Assembly: GCA_026874595.1 (NCBI GenBank)
Contig: CM049308.1
Coordinates: 26,088,367-26,152,366, forward strand
DNA from: Sipunculus nudus
Taxonomy: Eukaryota; Annelida; Sipuncula; Golfingiida; Sipunculidae
DNA length: 64,000 bases
Direction: 5' to 3'
Under the pieces are notes generated by a model. That model was given only the letters and a program-made list of their open reading frames with translations. It was not told the origin of the DNA and did not search any database. Both the position numbers and the translations under genes were made by a program. This document shows positions 29,701-41,700 of the stretch, piece by piece; position 1 is the stretch's first letter, and each line of letters starts with the position of its first letter.

Positions 29701-32700
29701 TTGGTAAAGAAATGGCCTCAAAATCGATAAAAATATTATGGGTTTAATACCTGCTCTGTGCCATGGCCATTCTCACATAGTGCGCCCACGTCGTCCTGAA
29801 TCTCCTCTCGCTAACCAATCAAATCAAACCTAACATACTCTGCCAAACATTCACTACGCGTCGGCCTTTTCTAAGCAGTCCGCTAGGTCAACACAAATGA
29901 ATGTTGTTGTGGGTTGACTGCGGGGACGAATTTACACCGGCAACATCTCACCACTGCCCATATCAGCAATTTTACCACAAGTGAATCATGTTGCGGGTTA
30001 ATCGTTGGGACGATTTTGTACGCGGAACATCTCACCCCCTCGCCAAATTTGTGTCAGTGCATTTCAAACACGCATGCCATGTCAGTGCTTACTCATAATT
30101 TAAGAAAAGTGTGGATGCAGGTACTGATATGGGTATATTCTAGTACAATTAATAGGCCAGTATCTATTACAAACCTGCTTTGCAGTTAAAATATTGTGGT
30201 AAACATTGACTGCACTTGCATACTAAAAGCACAGAAGTATTTGTCAGTCATAGCATATAACTGTTAGTACATAACAAGCAAGGCATGCAGCTCTTTGGAA
30301 TTGAGTTAGTAATGAAGAACAAAATCCGCTTCAAACCTTGTCACAATTAAACCCATCTTCCTGTCATAATCTCCTATACCCTAATGCTAAAAATAAAAAA
30401 TTTACACTCCAACAACTCTGGGGTGAAAAATTTACTTTTCACCATTAAGGTTGAGAAATTATGTCACACAGAGGGGGTAAAATGACAGGGGTGGACTTGG
30501 TCTGTACTATTGCGTGATGAACCCTATTTGTAGCTGATACTGCCAAACACTGGAAGCCACGATGCATCAATTGGACCATGCTAAACTGTGATAAACCTGA
30601 CCTGCTTCAGTGGGGACTTGAACTCGTAAGGTTGGCCATCTTTGGGGCTTGCTTTGGCTTCAGCCTCACAAACCTCCGGCCTGACCTCCGGCAGAGAGTC
30701 AGCCTGATACTCGGCCAACCGCCGCGGCTGTTCCTTTTGAAGGCGGGCAAGCTCCTCTGTGGGAGAACCCACTCGAGCTGACAGATCAGACTTTGGAGAT
30801 TTGGGAGAATCATAAGGCATGGCAGGTACCGATTTAGTAGGTCGCATGCGCCGATCCTGTTTGTAGTCATCACGATGTTTCTTGAAATCCGGAGTGCTGT
30901 CACTTGGGGGTATAATGGAGGAGGTTGTCCCATGCTCGCTCCCCTCTCCATCCTCTCCCTCTGATCGGTTAACTAGCCTCTTGTACTTGACGACATCGGG
31001 TGCCATGATGGTGACTGTATCTCCGGAGTGGATTTGTGAGTCTGTCGGGCTCTGTGGTGGTGTCTCAGTCTCCTGGATATTCTCCAGGTCACCCACTGAA
31101 ACATTGCTTGTGTCTGGAATAAAGGCAATAAAGAAAAATATTAAAGATTACTCTTAAATTCTTGCATGTTCATAAACATATTCACTGTCTAAATGTATGT
31201 TACTAACAAGTGATCTGATGGTCAAAGTGCTAATATGAGGAGTATAGTTAACAGAAAAGCTTGATGGTTAATATTTGTTCTATAAAGCAAGCTGCTTTTA
31301 TTTTAAGAAATTAGGTCAGAATGGAATACTTTTTTCTAACAAAGTCATGCTGGTTAATTAATCCCAATATTTTTAAGGTTCAATTACTTCTTTGTTGTCT
31401 GGAGAAAATCATCATGCTCATAATGACATTCAAGACTGTAATTAGGGTAGATGAAACATGGTTGAAAGAAGGGTCTTTCTAAACACCGAAAAGTACCGAA
31501 AAGTTACCGAAAAGTACCGAAAAGTTAAAGAAATGTACAGAAAAGTTACCGAAAAGTTACTGAAAAGTAACTGAAAAGACTTTAAAAGCACCTTTTAATT
31601 AATGTTAACACTAAAAAACAAGGGACCCATGGGTCACGGTGCTCAGCTGTTATATATGATAAAAAAATATGATTTAGAAATGAGGCACATGTTTGTTTTG
31701 TGTGGAAATAAATATAAGCTGTATTATGAGTTGTGGGTGTTTAGCTTATGTATGATTTTGATAGTATCTTTGGAGACCGGGAAGAGGAGTGATTTCATTT
31801 ATTTTATTAACAAATGGAGTGCTATTGTCACACAGATTTTGACTTGGCCATATAACTTATCAGCAGAACATATAATATAAGAGTTTAACTATTTATTAAA
31901 AATAATTACAAATTGTCCCAAATATAATTTTTATTAAAAATAATAAGAGAATCGTATGATTTTTTAAAATAAAATACAACTGAAATTATTATTAAAATAA
32001 TATCAAAGAATATATTCATGAATGCATTCATGAATACATTTTGAAAGTATTTGCACTGGTATTCATATACTTTAATTTTTACCTGAATTCCCATTCTTAT
32101 GCAAGAAATTTTATAATGGAGTACATATTCATATTTGTATTCAAATACATTTGCAAAGTATTCGCACCATGTCTGGTATTTATTCATTTTTCACCCAACA
32201 ATGATGTTGAGAATCCAGAATTTACAAAATTTACACATTTAAATAATGATCATAAGTACCTGGTTTTATGGCTTTTATTCATATTAAAAAAAATTAAATG
32301 TAATATATTCATTTTTGATTAATTTCACATCAATGTACACACTACACAGCATGAATCTAGATTAATATTATCAACTGCATCTTTGTCTATCAATAATTTC
32401 CTTCATATGATCCCTAATGATTAGTTATGAATAATATGATTTATTTTTTTATCATTAAAATTGAACTGAAAAATACCATAGGTGACTGCATGGTGTTATT
32501 TGGAATACATGACATTCTATCAACCATACAAGCTTCTTATATCATCATTTCCTGTTATTATCAACTAACAAATTCCTTTTCCATTTTTCTTTAATTTGTT
32601 ATTAAAAACCAATAAAAATTTATTAATTTATTGTTTATTGTTATGTTGTTAGTTAAAACTACTAGATGAGTTGGGTTGGACACCTGGATCAACTGTGGCT

Positions 32701-35700
32701 GGCCATAAGCTGCCTGGCTGCCCCAGCGTATGCCTCACGTCAAGCGTGCATAATCTGATGAAAGGTCAACAAGGTCAACATACAGGTGACTCAAGAGGGG
32801 CTGGGGAGAGCTAAGGTCTGACATGGTCTCATAAAAACATTAATAAAAGCTACAACTTTTGGCCAATTTCTTTCAGCTTTCTAAACTAAAAAGCTGAAAT
32901 CCTTATGTGTGCATGATATGAAAATTATATCAACAGTGCTCACAGGAAACAAACATGCCATGGTCAAATTTGGCAAAATTTAAGGTACTAATTTTATATT
33001 TATACTAATAACTTATAAAATTTGAAAAATTCAGAACTAATTTTGGGTACTCAATTGAATCTTGATAAAATAATGTTACATTCCTGACAAAAATCTCTAG
33101 CTTCAAGAATCCTCTTGTTAAGGGAGTAAATACATTTCTTGATTTTTTACAAAGTGCATTATGTTTGGGCCCATAACTTAAAACAATTACGCAATACTGA
33201 CATCATTTCTGGCATGTGCATAGAGAATGTGTAGAAAAATATGTATATTATATATGAATAAAGTCAGATCAGTGGTTTTGATATTAGGCAGTCTTGAAGT
33301 GTAACTATGGGTTTTTAATGGGAAAAAAGAAGTTTTTCAACTTGTGACCAAATTCTTGGCATGGTAGGGGATTTTGGAGACATCTAATTGTATGCCAAAT
33401 TTTAGGAACTGAGAGCTGAAGCTTGGGAGCTGAGCTCTTGCAAACTGCATAACACTAGCTTGAAAACTTGAATAAAATCTACAGTTTTTGATCAACTGGT
33501 TTCAAATTTTTGGTGTTAACAGACAAAAAGCTAACAAAAACATGCTGTGAAAATTAAATCCACAATACTTTCAGGAAAAAAATGTGCCATGGTCAAAGTT
33601 GGGCAAAATTTAAGGTACCAATTTTTTATTTTTGTTTATACTTAAAAAAAATTTAAAAGATTTTGATCTTATTTTGGGTATACAATTTAATTTTGATTAA
33701 TTAAAGTTATATTACTGAAAAAAATCCATAGCTTTAACATGTTTTGTGTTAAGTGATCAAATACCTTTCCTGATTTTTTACAAAATGCATTATGTTTAGG
33801 CCCATAACTTTTTTCAGTTATAAAATACAGACATAATTTCTGGCATGTACATAGGAACTATATAGGGGAATATTTATGGTAAATATGAGGAAAAACAGAT
33901 GAGGAGTTTTGATATTAGGCAGTCCTGAAGTGTGAAAATAGGTTTTTAATAAAAAAAATTGAGGTTTTTCCTTAATTTCTCAAAGGAACGGAGTCGCAAA
34001 GACATAGTTTTCGGCTTGGTAGGAGATCTTGGGGACATCTAACATTATGCCAAATTTTTGATTTCCTAGGTCTTATGGTTTCAAAACGTGCCACATCTAC
34101 AGACGGACAGACGGACGGACAATGGACCACGACTATAGCTCAGATGACTTATAGTCAGCTGAGCTAAAAATTAGGTACAGACTGTCAGTAAAGTTAGCAA
34201 ATTGTGTGCTCTTTTTTAACCTTTATAAAGGATGATGAAAAGTGACCAAAAAGCACCATAAAGTGACAAAATGTTATCAAATGAGTACTAAAAAATACCA
34301 AAAAGTACTGAAAAGTTACCAAAAAGTCCCGAAAAGTTACTGAAAAGTTCCGAAAAGTGTCCAAAAAGTAACTGAAAAGTTACCACAATGTACCAAAAAG
34401 TTACCGAAAGGACTTTTTAAAGTATTTTTTTTATATATTATAACACATAATTACCGAAAAGTTGTTTAAGACTGTCACTGAATCAGCAAATTTTGTTCTA
34501 ACCCTTTATAAAGAATGATGAAAAGTGAGAAGTACCATATAGTGACAAAATGTTATCAAATAAATACAAAAACATACCAAAAAGTACAGAAAAGTTACCA
34601 AAAAGTACTGAAAAGGTACTGAAAAGTCTCGAAAAGTTACTGAACAGTACCGAAAAGTAACTGAAACAACTCTAAAAGCAATTTTTAAATAATGTAAACC
34701 CCAAAAATTACCAAAATTGTTTTTAGACTGTCAGTAAAGTTAGCAAATTGTGTGCTCTTTTTATAGAATTATGAAAAATAACTTATAAACTTGTACTATA
34801 AAATGACAAAATGTTATCATATATTAAAGTATTAAAAATTAAAAGAAAAAGGTAACCGAAGAGTCACTTAAAAGTTACTGAATTACTTTATTGTAAATAA
34901 TCATTTTAATTTTGGAATATCTGCCTATTAAACAGTTTAGATGCCTAATTCAAATTTCAAGCTGATTTGAATGGGAACATCATTTGAAATATTGAACAGT
35001 TATTTATTCTCTTGGCAGTATTTAACAGTATATACTGGTACAGCCTTATGACAGAGGTAGCTTGATGACTTTAAAATGAATAAAACCAAGAGCAGCACAC
35101 CTTTGAATGTTTAATGTATTGTGAAATCAGAATGCATTTCAAACAAAATATGTCTATATTTTTTTCATAAAGTGCCATTTTAGACCATTGAAAGGTTCTG
35201 AATTAAGTACATTTGGTAAATAATATAATTCTTAAATGACCAAACACCTAAAGCAAGAATATTTAATTTCAAGTCAGTGAGTGAACATTTAGGATGAAAA
35301 GGAATTTGATTATATTATCTCTCATACTGAAAACATATAATGGCAAAGCACTTGCCACAAAAAACAATAGGTTCATATTTCACTAAGTACCGTATTTCAC
35401 TAAGTAATATCAGGTATTTAAGGATATATCAATACTAATTATTTATTCTGTGAATAAATAGCATGTAGCACATATTGGTATGTTAAATGTCATGTAAAAC
35501 CGGCTTTTATAGTCATTTCGGTAACTTTTCGGTACACTGTGGTATCTTTTCAGTTACTTTTCGGTACTTTTCAGAACTTTTCAGTAACTTTTCAGTACTT
35601 TTTGGTAACTTTTCTGTACTTTTTGGTATTTTTAGTACTTATTTGATAACATTTTGTCCTTTTATGGTGCTTTTCAGTCACTTTTCATCATCCTATAAAA

Positions 35701-38700
35701 GAGAAAAACACAATCTGCTAACATTACTGACAGTCTGAACCTAATTTTTGGTTATTTGTAGTGTTAACATTACTTAAAAGGTGCTTTTAAAGTCTTTTCA
35801 ATTACTTTTCGGTAACTTTTCGGTAACTTTTCGGTACTTTTCGGTACTTTTCGGTACTTTTCAGTGTTTAGAAAGACCCGTAAAAGAGTGAGGATGGCAA
35901 ACTGTAGCAGCAGTGGATGAGACAGATCTATGTAGGAGTGAAACTTGTAGAAATAAACAAGTTAAGGTAAGACTGTTGCAGGACTGTACCTACCTCTGTT
36001 CCTGGGGATGATGGGGCTGGCCTGACAGAAGGTATCGTCAGCTCTCTTGCAGCAGTGCAGCTGAGCATCAATCGTGTTAACCATGATCTGGATCAGCACT
36101 TCGATTGTCTTGGAGGCTGGAGAGCTGTTGTACTGGTACTGTAATTCAAGCAAAAATGAGCTGGGTCAGTCAATCATATTATAAAATGAACATTACCATA
36201 TTTTACTTATAAGACAATCTCACACATGACAAGCATTTATCTTGTCTTCTTAATCTGGGTAAACATTGTTTTTCATTCACACTTTGCAATGAAAACTAGA
36301 ATGGCTCTGTTTTTACAGTCATAAATTTTCCCAAATTTGAGGAAAAGTATGCACTACCTCAAACAGTGTTAACAGAAATCATACATTTCCATTTTATCAA
36401 ATTAGATAAAAAAATATGCTACAGAACTTCAAAGCTCAATGGTTCACAGAAATCCAAGATTCCCACAGATTTCACCTAAAAGGTCAATGTCAAAGTTAGC
36501 ATTTTTTTTTTCAAAATTACCAACAAACTCTGTTGTATCAAATTTTAGGAGAAAATATGCAAAACTTCAAACTTTTTGGGTTCACAATAATTCTAGGTAT
36601 ACACTGATTTGAACTTGAATATCAAGATCACCAGTTTTTTTATCTCTTGTGAGTTAAAACCTATCAAGAAGGTAGGTCATCACAGCACCACTAAAGTCTG
36701 GTGACCTCTGACCTAAATAGGTATATATGCATGTATTTTTCTTACTTCTAACTCAAGCAAAATTAAATATTAACTTATATTCTTTTGAGATTCATCAAAA
36801 CCAATCAATAAATATGCATGGATTTTGCCAAGAATCAAGCTCTGGCAAGTTTATCTTATGGTTAATAGTTAAAGCTAGTTTGGTGAAAATCCATCAAATC
36901 CCTACCAAGTTATAACGGCAACACTAAAAACTAACAGACGGATGTTCACTGCCCATACCATAACACAACCTATATTAGAAGGCTGTATAATAAAAAGCAA
37001 GTCAATACCTTGTAGAGGATCACCAACACAGCCTGAAGCCAGGCTTCTCTTGTGTGAGGTTCCAGGTACCAGAGAGTGTAATTTGGTGGCTGGTGATCAC
37101 TGGCGTAGCGCTGAGGAGATGGGCAGTACTGCAGTAGGGCCATGGATACTGGCAGAATGATATTCCCTAGGGAAAAATTCTTGTCCAAAACCTGTTCGTA
37201 AAAGATATATTTAATTTAAATGAACAAGACCGAGCAATTTTAAACATTTTGCTAACCAGTCTTTGCAACATTAACCAATCATTTCATTAAAATTATTAAA
37301 TAATAAAGGAAGGATCATAATCCAGGATGATAATAAATCTGGAACTATGCTTGTATGAAATGACAAACTGAATCCATTCACAGTTCATTGAGTTTAATAA
37401 ATCAGCAAAACTAAATTACAAAATTATACCGAATGACACATGACTTTAACATCAAGTCAAAGTAGCACAGAAATTACTCAATTTAACATATTAGCCAATC
37501 ACAGATGACAAAAAAGATCCACAGGAAATATTGATTGCATATATAACACTACAATAATATCTGGTATCATACAATTAAGATAATATATATTATCTACCTA
37601 AGTTAAAAGGTTAAAGTGAACACATGTAGTGCACAGCTACTCCATTTATTTTGGCAATTATTTTGAAAAATAGTGATTTAACATCACACATTTTTCATAA
37701 AAGAAAAAAATTATTTATTTCTCTAATTAAGTCAAGTAACATGACCATGGACCTGATCTCTGAAGGTCACAACAGTTTAGAATAAGATTTCATGTTGTTT
37801 TTAAGCCAACATGGGAATATCTCTACTCAGATGAAATAAAAGCATGTTATTATGTGAAATAAAAGCATGACATTTTTTCAATGATGAACCTCAGGCCATG
37901 TGAACTAATTTTTGCCCCTGGCCATCAATTAGGTCACAAAACAGATAACAATATTGTAACACTGAAATCTCATCAATACTTCTGAAAGTAGGAGATTGCA
38001 AATTTCTCCTGACTTTTACATTGACAAAAAATGATATAAACTACAACTTTGAACAAGACGTCTGCAACTGCTGAGCATTCACTTAAAGCCTCCTTTGACA
38101 CCCACAACTAAGCAATAAATGGGAATGGGATATGGAATATACAAAAATGAAAATACGGTCACGGTAAAAAAATATATATCAGGTGCAGATCTCTGACCTT
38201 TGACTAATATGCTGCTATAAAGGCAGGAAGACCACCAATGAAAAATTCTGACTCAAATATTGATACAGAAATATACTCATCAACACTTACAAGCCTCCTC
38301 TCCATAGGGGAGAGGCTTAAAAATTCCACTTACCAGAGGGAGGCCAGACAGGAAGGCATTACACACTGTGGAGGACCTCAGTTTGTAGGGAGGTACACTA
38401 AACGCCTTCTCTGTGGTACTGTACCCCAGCAGGACGTTAAGGTGACGCAAAACTACGTTCTGTGACAGAAATACAGTATTGTATATTTATCTCAAATATA
38501 TATAATATATACTAAAAGAAAATTTATTCTGGTTCTCAGGAGTGTCTTTCTTTTGGAAATTATCATTATGACAAAGATATGCTTTAAGCTTTTTAACAAA
38601 AATTATGTAATTATCAAAGATTATGCTTACCATTCTAAATTTGGGACAAGCTTTCACTTTTGTCACTGGCACTGTCTCTTTCATATCTTTAATACTCAAT

Positions 38701-41700
38701 CTTAGATATTATAACAATTTATTTTAAATTTATGTTGGATCTTTCTCTGGAACTACAGATTAACAGATATCTTAATAAGTCAAGTTTTGGTACCGGTTAA
38801 TTTCTCTCTAATATCCTCACGGTGCAAAGAATTATCCTTTAGGTTGCAGTATGCTGGACTTACCTGTGCCCTGCTCATGTCCGTATCTTCATTAACCCTG
38901 TCCTCATCTACTTGTGTCATGTACTGAAAATGTAAACGGAAAAGATGACTGACATATCCTGTGTTCTCCACCACATATTGCCATTATATGACAGCAAGCC
39001 TTATGTTCTTATATACTTTATATACAGGTAAAATAAATCAGATCATGAATAAAGAGAACACGGAAAGAAAGCAAAAAATGTTCATTGTGTCTTGTGACCT
39101 TTGACCTCATTAAATATGTGCAAATTTGGTAGAGAGTCACATTCAGGTAAAAACTGTATTGGTAGATATTTATAGTTAGTTTCATCAAAATCCCATTTTT
39201 GGTAAGTCATCATGGAACCACCAGTATCTTGTGAACTCTGACCTGTGCATGGATTTTGCAGAGAATCAAAAGTGGGAAAGATATTATATTGGTTTCATCA
39301 TAATCTATCAGGATTTATGGGTACATATAGAAAATGATCCCCCTTAGGACACACCTTCCATAGTTTCTTACAGTACAAGAGCAAAGAGGAGTTATGTGAC
39401 GACCGACCTTTGAGTACAGTAAACAACTAGAATACGGGTAGTCAACAAGCGACTACGTGTATCCGCCTAAATCAGAGTGGAACGGGTGAAGTGAGGCATG
39501 GATTAAGTGGCAAGGGGAAATAGAGTGAAGTGTTGCATATTAGCATGGATGTCTGCAGCCAAATTGTGTATGAAGGTTGCCCCCCCTACCACAAAATCCA
39601 GAAAGCCGTCCAAGTTGTATACATATGCAAAATTTAAGGCAGATAAGTCAAACCACTACATGTATATGAGTGATTTTAGCCTGTGGCAGACAATCAGATG
39701 GACGCTGAGCAAAAGTGGTTGCAGGTGCCGCCACCAGTTTTGCGTATGATAAAGAGCTATGTGAGAACTATACACATGCAAAACTTTGGCCCAATCGGTC
39801 AAACGGTTCCCAAGATATGAACGTGAATGTAGGTGGCGCCACCTGTCATAAAATCAGAAAAGCTATCCAGGATGTATACGCATGCCGAATTTCAGGTGAA
39901 TTAGTCGAGTCACTGCAGAGATATGAGTGATTTTAACCCAAGGCAGACAAACAGATGGACACTGTGCAAACATGGTTGCAGGTGGCGCCACCATTTTTGT
40001 GTATGTAATAAAGCTCTCCAAGGGCTACATTTGTGCAAAAAAATTTTCCTGATCGGTCAAACGGTTCCCAAGATATGAGCTTGGATGTCTGCAGCGTAAA
40101 CGTGAATGTAGGTGGCGCCACCTGTCACAAAATCAGAAAAGCTATCCAGGATGTATACGCATGTCGAATTTCAGGTGAATTAGTCAAGTCACTGCAGAGA
40201 TATCAGTGATTTTAACCCAAGGCAGACGAACAGATGGACACTGTGTAAACATGGTTGCAGGTGGCGCCACCATTTTTGTGTTTGTTATAAAGCTCTCCAA
40301 GGGCTACATTTGTGCAAAAAAAATTTCCTGATCGGTCAAACGGTTCCAGAGATATGAGCTTGGATGTCTGCAGCGTAAAAGTGAATGTAGGTGGTGCCAC
40401 CTGTCACAAAATCAGAAAAGCTATCCAGGATGTATGCGCATGCCAAATTTCAGGTGAATTAGTCAAGTCACTGCAGAGATATCAGTGATTTTAACCCAAG
40501 GCAGACGAACAGATGGACACTGTGCAAACATGGTTGCAGGTGGCGCCACCATTTTTAGTGTATGTTATAAAGCTCTCCAAGGGCTACATTTGTGCAAAAA
40601 TATTTTCCTGATCCGTCAAACGGTTCCCGAGATATGTGGGTTTATGTGTGGAAACAGACGCACAAACAGACGCAGAGCGCAGAGGAAAGGTCAGAGGTCA
40701 AAACAAAATCGGGGCGCAGCAGTTCACATGTGACCTGAACATAATCCCGGGTTTCGTAAAATTCCGCCCAGCGGTTACGGAGGAGTTCTCCGGACACCTA
40801 CGCGGCGGCGGCGTGCAGCTGAAAACATAGTATCTGCAAAACTCTGTTTTGGCGGATACAATAAGAAAGACAGCACTTTTACAACCAATCACAGGTCAAT
40901 GGTTCAAAACCTAACACCTACAGCTTATGTGACACCGTATGATACCAAAATGTGACATCACAGGAATGAGTGAGCTATAAAACCTAAATTGTTGTGTTGA
41001 GCTTTGTTAAATCAAATGACCCACCTGTGTCAAAGGTTCATACTCAAAATTCAAATTTTAAGTATTGTTTGATAAAGTTTGAGTTGAACCTCAGGTAAGT
41101 AGATGCATTATTGTGAAGCCCTTCTACTTTAAAACAATGGCGTTTTTCCATACTTGTGAGACACCAAATACAGCCTGCATATACCTTCATGAGTAATACA
41201 ACCAGGAGATGGACTGTCTCACGGTCAACCCCCTCCAGGTCCATGGCTCGCTGCAGCAGCGCAGCAAGGTTACTTTCCTGGTCAGTGAACTCCCTCAGAT
41301 GACCCCCAGCTGCCCAATACAAACATAACAACATATATGGAGCCCTTTTTTTCATAATTTAAATTTTCATTTTAATCGAATCAAGATTGCATAATTTTAC
41401 ATTTTTTTATTTTTATTTTATTTACATAATATAATAAGTATACTCTTTGATAAATTAACTTTGTGTCACTGTATTATCATTCTTTATGACACTTTTTTAC
41501 AATATTATAGTTTTTAGCATATTTGTAACATCCAGACATGGCTTTTTCTCTAAAACTGTAATGCTTGAGAATATACTGGTAAACCCTGCTGTTAGGAAGA
41601 TGGTTGGCACTGAAAGAATCAATTTGCAACACATTTTTTTTGTTAGTTTCTTTACTTGCAGTACATATTTGCTCTAAATCTGACTTTATGCTATATTCCA

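Larger units (their letters stand above)
31469..35880. repeat. Long inverted repeat built of ACCGAAAAGT(T) short repeats
   Basis: The left arm (31469-31618, continuing at 34168-34430 after family A copy 3) is the inverse of the right arm (35495-35880). Both ends are GGGTCTTTCTAAACAC. The arms carry ~11-bp repeats ACCGAAAAGTT, then AAAGCACCTTTTAA, GTTAACACTA, CAGACTGTCAGTAA and AATGTTATCAAAT in the same order. Diverged extra direct copies are at 34440-34690 and 34720-34890. Non-coding foldback-type element. Confidence 0.8.

Noticed and set aside
39933-40400. MAPPTFTFTLQTSKLIS ORF pair
   Set aside because: Readings of family D tandem units.
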